Source: Streptomyces sp. SAI-135 (lineage in GTDB: Bacteria; Actinomycetota; Actinomycetes; Streptomycetales; Streptomycetaceae). Taken from it: 64,000 bases of DNA. The stretch spans positions 6,262,001-6,326,000 of the forward strand of contig NZ_JARXYP010000002.1 of NCBI RefSeq assembly GCF_029893805.1. Reading direction: 5' to 3'. Below are positions 6,347-16,400 of this stretch, one piece after another; within the stretch, counting starts at the first letter, position 1; every line of letters starts with the position of its first letter. The position numbers and the translations under genes are program-made. The notes under the pieces are model-generated. The model was not told where the DNA came from and searched no databases. It saw only the letters and a list, made by a program, of their open reading frames with translations.

Positions 6347-8623
6347 GTGGAATTGTCAAACACCGGCTTTCCGGACGATGAATTGCGGCATGAACAGGAA
6401 TTCATCGACGGCCTGTACGCACATGTGGACGCCCTGCGCGGCGACACCGAGGCCTCCGTCACGGACGCGCTCGCCCAGGGAAACACCCCCATGCAGGCCC
6501 GCCTTGAGCGGGACATCCTGGTCGCCGAGCGCTCCGGGCTGCTGGCCGCGCTGAACGCGGTCGACGGCTCCCTCTGCTTCGGCCGGATCGACCTCACCTC
6601 GGGCACCACCCACCACATCGGCCGGATCGGACTGCGCACCGACGACGCCGAACGCACCCCCATCCTCATCGACTGGCGGGCCGATGTCGCCCGCCCCTTC
6701 TACCTGGCCACCGGCCACACCCCGATGGGCCTGCGCCGCCGTCGGCACATCGGCACCGAGGGCCGCCGGGTGACCGACCTGCACGACGAGATCCTCGACC
6801 TGGGCGACCAGGAACGCACCGGCCACGAGGACCCGACCGGCGACGCCGTCCTGCTCGCCGCGCTCAACTCCGCGCGGACCGGCCGCATGAGCGACATCGT
6901 GCAGACCATCCAGGCCGAGCAGGACGAGATCATCCGCGCGCCCCACCGCGGAGTGCTGGTGGTCGAGGGCGGTCCCGGCACCGGCAAGACGGCCGTCGCC
7001 CTGCACCGGGCCGCGTATCTGCTGTACGAGCACCGGGAGCTGCTGGCCAAGCGGGCCGTGCTGATCGTCGGCCCCAACCCCGCCTTCCTCGGCTACATCG
7101 GCGAGGTGCTGCCCTCGCTGGGCGAGACCGGTGTGCTCCTCGCCACCGTCGGGGAGCTCTTCCCCGGAGTGAAGGCGACGGCGACCGACAGCCGCGCCGC
7201 GGCCGCGGTGAAGGGGCGCGCCGCCATGGCGGACGTCCTCGCCGACGTCGTACGCGACTGGCAGGCGCTGCCCGACCCGGTGATCGCCATCGAGCACGAC
7301 CGCGAGATCCTCATGCTCGACGACGGCCTGGTCAAGGTCGCCCGCGAGAAGACGCGCGCCGCCCGGCTGCCGCACAACGTCGCCCGTGAGCACTTCGAGG
7401 GCCACATCCTCAACACGCTCACCGACATGGTCGCCGAACGCATCGGCACGGACCCGTTCGACGGGACGAACCTGCTGGACCCGAGCGACATCACGCAGAT
7501 CCGCGACGAGCTCGCCGAGAATCCCGAGGTCTGGGCCGCCATCGACCAGTTGTGGCCGCGTCTGACCCCGCAGCGGCTGGTCGCCGACTTCCTCGCCGAT
7601 CCCGTCGGCTACCTCCCCGACGAGGACGCGGCCGCGATCCGCCGCCCGGTCACCCGCGGCTGGACCGTGGCGGACGTCCCCCTGCTCGACGAGGCCGCCG
7701 AACTCCTCGGTGTGGACGAGCGGTTGGCCCGGGCCCGGGCCGAGCGCGAGCGCGAGACCCAGATCGCCTACGCGCAGGGCGTGCTCGACGTGTCGTACGC
7801 CTCGCGCACCTACGAGTTCGACGACAAGGACGAGGAGGACTCCGAGGTCCTGTCCGCGCACGACATCATCGACGCCGAGCGGTTCGCCGAGCGGCAGGAG
7901 GAGGACGACCACCGCAGCGCCGCCGAGCGCGCGGCGGCCGACCGCACCTGGGCGTTCGGGCACATCATCGTCGACGAGGCGCAGGAACTGTCGCCGATGG
8001 CCTGGCGGTTGCTCATGCGGCGCAGCCCGACCCGCTCGATGACCCTGGTCGGCGACCCGGCGCAGACCGCGGAGGCGGCGGGCGTGGGCTCGTGGCAGCA
8101 GATCCTTCAGCCGTACGTCCAGGACCGCTGGGAACACACGAGGCTCGGCGTCAACTACCGCACCCCGGCCGAGATCATGGAGCTCGCGGCGGCCGTCGTC
8201 CGCGCCGAGGACCCAGGCTTCGAACCCCCGAGTTCGGTCCGTTCCACCGGTGTTCGGCCCTGGGTGCGCGCCGCCGACGACCTGCCCGGCGCGGTCGCGG
8301 AGGCGGTGAAGGAGCTGACCCCCGCCGAGGGACGGCTCGCGGTCATCGCCCCGCGCCATCTGCACCGCAGGCTCGCGGCCCGGCTCGACGGCGTGACGGC
8401 GGGAGCGGAGCCGGACCTGACCCGGACCGTCGTCCTCCTCGACCCCCGGCAGTCGAAGGGACTCGAGTTCGACTCCGTGCTCGTGGTCGAACCGGCCCTG
8501 TACGGCACGAGCGACCTGTACGTGGCGCTGACCCGGGCGACCCAGCGACTGGGGGTGCTGCACACGGGCCGGCTGCCCAAGGCACTGGCCGGCACGGTCG
8601 GCCCGGGGACCGTCACGACGTGA
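6347..8623 (+). CDS. helD: HelD-like UvrD/Rep-family ATPase (RNA polymerase recycling factor)
   Basis: A 758-residue superfamily-1 helicase-like protein. The N-terminal region (residues 1-70) is charged and helical, like the HelD arm that enters the RNAP secondary channel. Walker A GGPGTGKT is at 208-215, Walker B HIIVDEAQE near 540, with SF1 motifs GDPAQTAEAAG and VALTRATQRLG after it. HelD proteins dislodge RNA polymerase from nucleic acids, and some actinobacterial members protect it from rifamycins. The gene lacks a rifamycin-associated element that I can recognise. GTG 6347 overlaps the GGGAG that could serve TTG 6353, so the true start may be two codons later. Its own terminator overlaps the stop codon. 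Confidence 0.85.
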   Translation: MELSNTGFPDDELRHEQEFIDGLYAHVDALRGDTEASVTDALAQGNTPMQARLERDILVAERSGLLAALNAVDGSLCFGRIDLTSGTTHHIGRIGLRTDDAERTPILIDWRADVARPFYLATGHTPMGLRRRRHIGTEGRRVTDLHDEILDLGDQERTGHEDPTGDAVLLAALNSARTGRMSDIVQTIQAEQDEIIRAPHRGVLVVEGGPGTGKTAVALHRAAYLLYEHRELLAKRAVLIVGPNPAFLGYIGEVLPSLGETGVLLATVGELFPGVKATATDSRAAAAVKGRAAMADVLADVVRDWQALPDPVIAIEHDREILMLDDGLVKVAREKTRAARLPHNVAREHFEGHILNTLTDMVAERIGTDPFDGTNLLDPSDITQIRDELAENPEVWAAIDQLWPRLTPQRLVADFLADPVGYLPDEDAAAIRRPVTRGWTVADVPLLDEAAELLGVDERLARARAERERETQIAYAQGVLDVSYASRTYEFDDKDEEDSEVLSAHDIIDAERFAERQEEDDHRSAAERAAADRTWAFGHIIVDEAQELSPMAWRLLMRRSPTRSMTLVGDPAQTAEAAGVGSWQQILQPYVQDRWEHTRLGVNYRTPAEIMELAAAVVRAEDPGFEPPSSVRSTGVRPWVRAADDLPGAVAEAVKELTPAEGRLAVIAPRHLHRRLAARLDGVTAGAEPDLTRTVVLLDPRQSKGLEFDSVLVVEPALYGTSDLYVALTRATQRLGVLHTGRLPKALAGTVGPGTVTT

Positions 8624-8630
8624 CGGTCCC
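8606..8630 (+). terminator. Stem-loop overlapping the helD stop codon
   Basis: GGGACCGTCA (8606-8615) and TGACGGTCCC (8621-8630) form a perfect 10-bp stem with loop CGACG. The TGA stop codon is the first triplet of the right arm, so hairpin formation and termination of translation would compete. Confidence 0.65.
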
Positions 8631-9079
8631 GGCCATGGCCAGGTGAGCACGGCCGGTGCGGTGAGCGGGCGGGGCGCGGCGCGGAAAGCCCACTTCCACG
8701 CGCCCGCCGGCCGGCATGTGTTCCGCTTCCTGCGTGGGGCGAGGGCCGGATCCTTCCGTAAAGGATTCCAAATTCCGGTAATGGGAGAGGACTTGGCGGG
8801 CCGCGGCAGCTGAGGCGAGTGGTCGTGCGCCGAGCGCGTGACCGCTCTGTATGTCCTGATCCGCGCCCCTGGCGAAAACAGGTGAGTGAGTATCAGACCA
8901 TCCCGGATCGACCTGTCGGCCGGGCGCCCGGAGCTGCTCGCTTTACCTAATGGAATGGTCAGGAGGCTCCCTGGTACGCCCTTGACGTGCGCAAGTAAGA
9001 ACCGGTTAAGGTCCCGTCCGTTTTTGAACTTCTTATGACCCCGACGTGGGGACGCTGTGAGGGCGGAGGGGCGGGGGAC
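8631..9079 (+). promoter_or_regulatory. Intergenic region upstream of the LamG/Rhs operon
   Basis: 449 bp without a credible gene. It contains an imperfect dyad GGATCCTT (8748-8755) / AAGGATTCC (8761-8769). A possible promoter is TTGACG at 8982-8987 with GTTAAG at 9006-9011 (18-bp spacer), about 70 bp before the operon start. Local A/T content is higher than in surrounding coding DNA around 8985-9035. No other structure was recognised. Confidence 0.4.
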
Positions 9080-12000
9080 ATGCGTGCGACTCGGGAACGG
9101 CGGTGCGGCAGATCGGTGATCGCCGTGATCGCGGCGGCGGTCGTGGCGAGTGTGGTGCCGTCGACGGGGGTGGGCAGCCAGGCGCAGGCCGCGCACCGTT
9201 CGACCGCGGCCGTCGGTGCCGCCAGGCACACTGCCGAGGCCGCGGCCACACCGGCGGCCGCCGCTGAGGCGGCCACCGCGGGCGGTGCCGAGGTCGAGAT
9301 CACCTCGCTGCGCACGGAGTCGAGTGAGGTGTACGCCACCCCCGACGGGCAGTTCGAGGAGGTGCAGCACCTCAGGCCCGTCCGTACCCGGGTCGACGGG
9401 CGGTGGAAGGCGATCGACGACACGCTGGTCAAGCGCTCCGACGGGCTCGTGACCCCGAACGCGGCCGCGGTCGGGCTCGCCTTCTCCGGTGGCGGAAAGG
9501 ATCCCCTGGTCACGCTCGAACGGGCCGGGCGGAGCCTGTCGTTCACCTGGCCGAGCGCGCTGCCCGCGCCCACGCTCGACGGGGACACGGCCACCTATCC
9601 GGACGTGCTGCCGGGCGTCGACCTCAAGCTGCGGGCCGTCACCGACGGCTTCTCCGAGGTGCTGGTAGTCAAGACCCCGGCGGCGGCGAAGAACCCGGCG
9701 CTCGCGCAGCTCAGGCTGGGCGTCGACTCACCCGGACTCGACCTGCGCGCCTCGGACTCCGGCGGCCTGGAGGCGGTCGACGCGACCGCGGGCGGGGTGG
9801 TGTTCCAGGCCGGACAGCCGGTGATGTGGGACTCCACGCAGAAGCCGGCGGCGGCCACCGCATCCGGCGCCCCCGCGGCGAAGAGCCTCGCCGTCACCAA
9901 CGGCGCGGCGGCCGCCGAGACGGGTCACGCTCCCGCCGAAGGTCCCGGCGACGCCGCCAAGGTCGCCCCCATCGGCGTGGACGTCGCCCGCGGCCGACTC
10001 GAGCTCACCCCCGACCAGAAGCTGTTGACCGGCAAGGACACCACGTTCCCGGTCTACATCGACCCGCAGACCTACACGCCCAAGGCGGGCGAGTGGACGA
10101 TGGTCTCGCGCTACTGGGCGTCCTCGCCCCAGTGGCGGTTCAACGGTGACTCGGACGCGGGCGTCGGTTACTGCGGCTGGGACTACTGCGCGCCGTACGA
10201 CGTGAAGCGGCTGTTCTACAAGTTCCCCACGTCGAGGTTCGCCGGCAAGTCGATCCTCAGCGCCACCTTCGTGGCCCACGAGACCTGGTCCGGCTCCTGC
10301 GACGGGCGCTCCGTGCAGCTGTGGCGCACCAAGTCCTTCGACTCGGGGACGACGTGGAACAGCTCGTCCGACAACTGGCTCGACGAACTCGACTCCAAGG
10401 ACGTCGCCAAGGGCGCGAGCTCCTCCTGCCCGGGCGGTGACGTGGAGTTCGACGCGACGGCGGGTGTGAAGTACGCGTCCTCGCACGATTCGGCGTACAC
10501 CTCCTTCGGTCTGAGGGCCGCGAACGAGGACGACAAGTACGGCTGGAAGCGGTTCTCCGACGACGCCTATCTGCGCGTGAAGTACAACCAGCCGCCCAAG
10601 CAGCTCGCCATGAGCCAGCTGACGATGTCCCCCGGCAACACCTGCCGGACACCGTCGAAGAAGGTCTCGATCCGCTCGTTGCCGCAGATCTCGGCGAACG
10701 ACGTCAAGGACCCCGACGGCGACCAGGTCAGCGTGCAGTTCCAGGTGCTGTGGGATGCGGGCAGCGGCCTCAAGGCCCAGTGGACGTCCGACCGGATGAC
10801 CCCCCGCGCATCCGGGAGAGACTTCAGCACCACGCTCACCGAGACCCTCCCCAACGGCAAGAAGATCCCGAAGGACAAGACGGTCGCCTGGGTCGCCCGG
10901 ACCTGGGACTACGACTCGGGCAAGTACTACAGCGCCTCGCCCTGGTCGTCCTCGGGATCGGCCACGAGCTGCTACTTCGTGTGGGACACGACAGTGCCGG
11001 TCGGCCCGACCGTCACGTCGGGCGACTACCCGGCCAAGAACGACGACGACCCCGACGACCCCGTCTACGACGGCGTCGGCCGCTACGGCACGTTCACGCT
11101 GGACACCCCGGACACGGACGTCGTGAAGTACCAGTACGGCGTCAACGAGGACGCGTCCTCCGACAACGAGGTCACCACCTCCGCGGGCGCCGCCCGCACG
11201 GTCAGCTTCCGTCCGACCCGCTCCGGGACCAACTTCCTGACCGTCCAGGCCATCGACTCGGCGGGCCGGATCAGCGAACCCACCACCTACACCTACCGCG
11301 TCAAGCAGGGCCAGCCGGTACGCGCGGAATGGAAGCTGGACGAGGCGGCCTCGGCGACCCAGGCCGAGGGCAGCGCGGGAACCCGCACGCTCGACGTGCA
11401 CGGCAACCCGACCCTGGGGGTCGCGGGCAAGAAGGGCACCGCGGTCGGCTTCGACGGGACCGACGACTACCTCGTCTCCGACATCCCGACCGTGGACACC
11501 TCGGTCAGCTTCTCGGTGTCCGCGTGGGTGAAGCTGGACAAGCTGCCCGACACGGCCGCGGTGATCGCCGCGCAGCCCGGCAACAACGCGCCCGGCTTCG
11601 AGCTGTACTACTCCAAGACCTACGACCGCTGGGCCTTCAACCAGTACGCGGCCGACACCGCCTCGGCGACCCCGGTGCGGGCCATGCAGGCGGCCGCGGG
11701 CGGGGTGAAGGCCGGTGAGTGGGTGCACCTGGTGGGCGTGTACGGGCTCGGGGCCCAGCAGTTGTCCCTGTACGTCAACGGCGCCCTCGCCGGTACGGCC
11801 GCGTACTCCACTCCGTGGGACGCCCGCCGTGGTCTCCAGATCGGCGCGGGCTCCTACAGCGGGGCCCCGGGCAGCTTCTTCCCCGGCACGATCGACGACG
11901 TCCGGATGTACGAGAAGCCCCTGTCGGCCACCGAGGTGGGCAACCTCTACAGCAGCGGGAACATCGGCAACGGCCGTCCGGCCCGCGCGGTCTTCCCGCT

Positions 12001-13423
12001 CGACGAAGCGGCCACCGACCCCGACGGCAACGCCACGACCCAGGTCACCGGTCGCGCCGACGTCAACCCGGCGCTGCTCAGCGGCGGTGCCAAGCTCGGG
12101 CAGGCGGGCCGCGCCGGCACCGCGCTGAGCCTGGACGGCGTCGACGACTACGCCGCGACCGCGGGACCCCACCTCAACAACCAGCAGAGCTTCTCGGTCG
12201 CCGCCTGGGCCAAGCTCTCCAAGACCAAACCCACGCACGGAGCGGTCATCGCGGCCCAGGAGGGCAGCGTGATGCCGGGCTTCGAGCTGTACTACTCGGC
12301 GACGTACGGCTGGAGCTTCAACCAGTATTCCTCCGACACCGCCGGCGGCACCCCGATCCGGGCGGCCCAGGGCGACCCGGCACTGGCTCCGGGCGGCGAG
12401 TGGACGTACGTCGTGGGCTCCTACGACGCCGTCTCCGACGACCTGCGCCTGTATGTGCAGGGCAAGTGGGTGGCGACCACGAAGGTCACCGCTCCCTTCT
12501 ACGCGGGCGGCCCCGTGATGATCGGCGCCAGTCGCTTCAGCGGCACGCCGGGCAGCTTCTTCCCGGGACAGATCTCGGACGTGCAGCTGTACGACCGGGC
12601 GCTGTCCGCCCCCGAGATCGCGGCGATGTTCGACAGCACGGCGACGGTGGAGGGCCGTTGGAAGCTCGACGCGGCCTCCGCGGGCAGCTCGGCCGACGAC
12701 CTGGTCCGCGAGGACCACACCGCCCACCCGCTCACCCTGGGCAGCGGCGCGGCGATCGACGACACCAGCTTCACCAACATGGTCGGCACCGGTGACCTGA
12801 CGCTGAACGGCACCGCCAACGGCTATGCGGCGACCGCGGCCTCGCCCGTCGACACCAGCAAGAGCTTCACGGTGTCCGCCTGGGTGACCGCCCCCAGCAG
12901 GCCGACCAAGGCGGTCACGGTGCTGAGCATGGCCGGGGCCACCACCAGCGGGTTCGCGGTGCGCTACGTCCCGGACACCACCGACCCGGCGAACGCGGGG
13001 CATTGGCAGCTGGTCATGGCGAACGCCGACAGCGCGACCGCCACCACGGCCACGGCCGAGCACAGCAACTTCCAGAACAACACCTCCTGGAACCACATCC
13101 TGGTCGTCTACGACGCCTTCGCCGGCCGGATGAGCCTCTACGTCGACGGCCAGACCCAGGTCAGGTCGTGTGTCGACAACGACGACGACGGCGTGCCCGA
13201 CGACCCCGCGTGCACCGAAGAGGTGTCGTGGAACACCGCGGTGCTGCCCTTCGCCGCCGGCAAGGGGCTCCAGATCGGCCGGCTCAAGACCGGCGCGAGC
13301 ACCTGGGGCGAGTACTGGAGCGGCGCCGTCGACGACGTGTGGGTGCTCCAGGGAGCCGCTACCGACAGCCAGATCGCCGCCCTCGCCGGTGGTGCCGACC
13401 TGGACACCACCACCGGGCCCTGA
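9080..13423 (+). CDS. Secreted multi-LamG protein, companion of the Rhs toxin
   Basis: A 1447-residue secreted protein. ATG 9080 is chosen over 9035 because GGAGG and GGGGG precede it and a signal peptide follows directly (RRCGRSVIAVIAAAVVASVV). Residues about 60-330 form a beta-rich N-terminal region. Residues about 337-500 resemble a DNRLRE-type beta-sandwich (SRYWASSPQW to LRVKYN). Three LamG/concanavalin-like jellyroll domains follow at about 750-960, 966-1185 and 1190-1440, each with FSVSAW-like and IDDVRMY-like strands. The last contains an acidic DNDDDGVPDDP loop that could bind calcium. Only 24 bp separate it from the Rhs gene. The N-terminal half resembles regions I would expect at the front of single-chain actinobacterial Rhs proteins, so it may be a detached delivery or adhesion module. 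That role is inferred. Confidence 0.85.
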   Translation: MRATRERRCGRSVIAVIAAAVVASVVPSTGVGSQAQAAHRSTAAVGAARHTAEAAATPAAAAEAATAGGAEVEITSLRTESSEVYATPDGQFEEVQHLRPVRTRVDGRWKAIDDTLVKRSDGLVTPNAAAVGLAFSGGGKDPLVTLERAGRSLSFTWPSALPAPTLDGDTATYPDVLPGVDLKLRAVTDGFSEVLVVKTPAAAKNPALAQLRLGVDSPGLDLRASDSGGLEAVDATAGGVVFQAGQPVMWDSTQKPAAATASGAPAAKSLAVTNGAAAAETGHAPAEGPGDAAKVAPIGVDVARGRLELTPDQKLLTGKDTTFPVYIDPQTYTPKAGEWTMVSRYWASSPQWRFNGDSDAGVGYCGWDYCAPYDVKRLFYKFPTSRFAGKSILSATFVAHETWSGSCDGRSVQLWRTKSFDSGTTWNSSSDNWLDELDSKDVAKGASSSCPGGDVEFDATAGVKYASSHDSAYTSFGLRAANEDDKYGWKRFSDDAYLRVKYNQPPKQLAMSQLTMSPGNTCRTPSKKVSIRSLPQISANDVKDPDGDQVSVQFQVLWDAGSGLKAQWTSDRMTPRASGRDFSTTLTETLPNGKKIPKDKTVAWVARTWDYDSGKYYSASPWSSSGSATSCYFVWDTTVPVGPTVTSGDYPAKNDDDPDDPVYDGVGRYGTFTLDTPDTDVVKYQYGVNEDASSDNEVTTSAGAARTVSFRPTRSGTNFLTVQAIDSAGRISEPTTYTYRVKQGQPVRAEWKLDEAASATQAEGSAGTRTLDVHGNPTLGVAGKKGTAVGFDGTDDYLVSDIPTVDTSVSFSVSAWVKLDKLPDTAAVIAAQPGNNAPGFELYYSKTYDRWAFNQYAADTASATPVRAMQAAAGGVKAGEWVHLVGVYGLGAQQLSLYVNGALAGTAAYSTPWDARRGLQIGAGSYSGAPGSFFPGTIDDVRMYEKPLSATEVGNLYSSGNIGNGRPARAVFPLDEAATDPDGNATTQVTGRADVNPALLSGGAKLGQAGRAGTALSLDGVDDYAATAGPHLNNQQSFSVAAWAKLSKTKPTHGAVIAAQEGSVMPGFELYYSATYGWSFNQYSSDTAGGTPIRAAQGDPALAPGGEWTYVVGSYDAVSDDLRLYVQGKWVATTKVTAPFYAGGPVMIGASRFSGTPGSFFPGQISDVQLYDRALSAPEIAAMFDSTATVEGRWKLDAASAGSSADDLVREDHTAHPLTLGSGAAIDDTSFTNMVGTGDLTLNGTANGYAATAASPVDTSKSFTVSAWVTAPSRPTKAVTVLSMAGATTSGFAVRYVPDTTDPANAGHWQLVMANADSATATTATAEHSNFQNNTSWNHILVVYDAFAGRMSLYVDGQTQVRSCVDNDDDGVPDDPACTEEVSWNTAVLPFAAGKGLQIGRLKTGASTWGEYWSGAVDDVWVLQGAATDSQIAALAGGADLDTTTGP

Positions 13424-13447
13424 CGAAGGAACGAGGACGAAGCGATC

Positions 13448-16400
13448 GTGATGCGAGCACGGATGACGGCGAGAGGCATACGGGCCCGGGTCGCCCTCCT
13501 CGTCCCCGCCGTTCTGGTGGGGGCGATCCTCCAGGCCACGGCAGCGCCGGTGGCCGAGGCGGGTGACACACCGCGCGTACCGAGTGCGGAGAAGCCGCTG
13601 ACCGGCCACGGGGTGACACCCCGCGCCCGGACGAAGGACGGCGAGCCGCGACTCCCGAAGACCGCTCCCGAGCACACCTGGGCGGCGGCGGGTTCGGCGA
13701 CGGTCACGGTGGCGAAGGGGGCGTCGCGGGCCGGGAGCCTGCCGATCTCCCTCGGAGCACCCCGGAACAAGGCCCGGACTCCGTTGTCCGGCAAGGCCGC
13801 TGTCCAGGTCCTCGACCAGGGGACCGCCGAACGCGCCGGCATCGACGGCCTGCTGTTCTCCGTCACCCCGCAGCGGGGATCACGGGGCCACACCGTCGGC
13901 GTCCGTGTCGACTACGCCAAGTTCGCCCAGGCGTACGGCGGTTCGTACGCGGCCCGCCTGAAGCTCGTACGGCTGCCCGCGTGCGCGGCGACCGACCCGG
14001 CCGACAGCAGGTGCACGACCCCGACCGCGATCGCCACGCACAACGACACGACCGCACAGACCCTCACGGCCGACGCGACCACCACCACGGCCGCCCCCCT
14101 GCTGCTCGCCGCCACTTCGGGCGGCTCCAGTGACCACGGCGACTACACCGCCAGCCAGCTCTCCGCGTCCTCGTCCTGGAAGACCGACCTCAACTCCGGC
14201 GACTTCTCCTGGTCGTACGACATGCCGGTGCCCGGTGTCCCCGGCGCCTTCGCGCCGACGGTGACCCTGGCCTACTCCTCGGGCGGCATCGACGGCCGCA
14301 CGGCCAACACCAACAACCAGTCCTCCTGGGTCGGCGACGGCTTCAACCTGTGGCCCGGATCCATCGAGCGCAGCTACAAGTCCTGTGCCGACGACGGGGT
14401 GAAGAACGCCGACGGCACCAAGCCCGGTGACGTGTGCTGGGCGTACGACAACGCGACTCTGTCGTTCAACGGCCACTCCGGCGAGCTGATCGCGACCGGC
14501 ACCAACACCTTCCGGCTCAAGGGCGACGACGGCACCAGGGTCGAGCGGATCTACGGCTCCACCGGTGACGTGCGCTCCAACGGCGCCCACAACGACGAGT
14601 ACTGGAAGGTCACCACCACCGACGGCACCCAGTACTACTTCGGCTACAACCGGCTCCCCGGCTGGTCCTCCGGCAGCCCCGAAACCAACTCCACATGGAA
14701 CGTCCCGGTGTTCGGCGACGACGACGGTGAGCCCTGCCACGCCTCGACGTTCGCGGACTCCTGGTGCCAGCAGGGCTGGCGCTGGAACCTCGACTACGCC
14801 GTCGACCCGCACGGCAACAGCATCGCCTACTACTACAACAAGGAGACCAACTACTACGCGCGCGACCTGAAGCCCGCCGACGAGACGGTCTACGACCGCG
14901 GCGGCTACCTCGACCACATCGACTACGGGCTGCGCAGCACCTCCAACTACTCAGCGAAGGCTCTGGGGAAGGTCCAGTTCACCTCCGCCGAGCGCTGCCT
15001 GCCCGAGTCCGGGGTGACCTGCGCGTCGGACACGATCGACGACAAGTCGTTCTACTGGTACGACACCCCCTGGGACCTGAACTGCAAGTCCGGCGAGGAC
15101 TGCACCAAGTCGTACTCACCGAGCTTCTGGACCCGCAAGCGGCTGACCGGGGTCACCACGCAGGTCCTCCAGTCCGACGGCACCTACACCCCCGTCGACT
15201 CCTGGGCGCTCGACCACCGCTGGGGCATGGCCGACATCGACTACCAGCTGCTGCTCACCTCGATCCAGCACACCGGGAAGTCGACGACCCCCGAGATCAC
15301 CCTGCCCAAGGTCACCTTCGCCTACGACCAGCGCGCCAACCGGCTCGACATCGCCGGCGACGACACCTCCCCGTTCATCAAGGAACGCCTGTCGACGATC
15401 GACGACGAGTCCGGCGGCGAACTCGCCGTGCAGTACTCGACGGCCGCCTGCGACGCCGCGAACCTGCCGACCCCGCAGACGAACACCACACGCTGCTTCC
15501 CGGTGTACTTCACCAAGGAAGGCGACGTGGACCCGAGCCTGCAGTGGTTCAACAAGTACGTCGTCGACTCCGTCACCCAGGTCGACCGCACCAAGTCGTC
15601 ACCGGAGATGGTCACCCGCTACACCTATCTGGACGGGGCGGCCTGGCACTACGACGACGATGACGGTCTGACCAAGGAGAAGTACAAGACCTGGTCGACC
15701 TGGCGCGGGTACGGGCACGTCCGGGTGCAGACCGGCGGCCAGGACCCGGTCGGCATGAAGTCGCAGACCGACCATTACTTCCTGCGCGGCATGGACGGCG
15801 ACAGGGCGGCGCCCTCCGGCGGCACCAAGTCCTCCACCGTCTCCGACGACAACGGCGGCACCATCACCGACGACGACGCGGTGGCCGGCTTCGAGTACAG
15901 GACGGAGCAGTACAGCGGGCCCGGCGGCAAGGTCCTCCAGAAGACGGTCAGCACGCCCTGGCACCACCAGACGGCGTCCCGCGTCCGCACCTGGGGCAGC
16001 ACCACGGCCGATCTGACCGGCACCGCGTCGAGCCGTACCTGGACCTCCCTGGACGACGGGGCGGGCAGCAGCTGGCGGACGACGTACAAGACCAACACCT
16101 TCGAGAACACCGCCGGACGGGTCGTCCAGACCGATGACTTCGGCGACGAGACCACCTCGAAGGACAACCAGTGCACCCGCACGACCTACGTCGACAACAC
16201 CACGGCCTGGATCCTGACCAAGCCCGCCCGGTCGGAGACGGTCGCGGTCAAGTGCGCCGACACCCCCGACCGTACGAAGGACGTCGTCTCCGACGTGCGG
16301 TCCGCCTACGACGGCCAGAACTACGGCGCCGCCCCCACCAAGGGTGACGCCACCCGCACCGCCTCCCTGCTCAGCCATGACGGCACCACCGGCACCTACC

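Noticed and set aside
6347..8623. HelR-type rifamycin-resistance gene with an upstream rifamycin-associated element
   Set aside because: I see no palindromic RAE sequence upstream. The protein is called HelD-like without a resistance claim.
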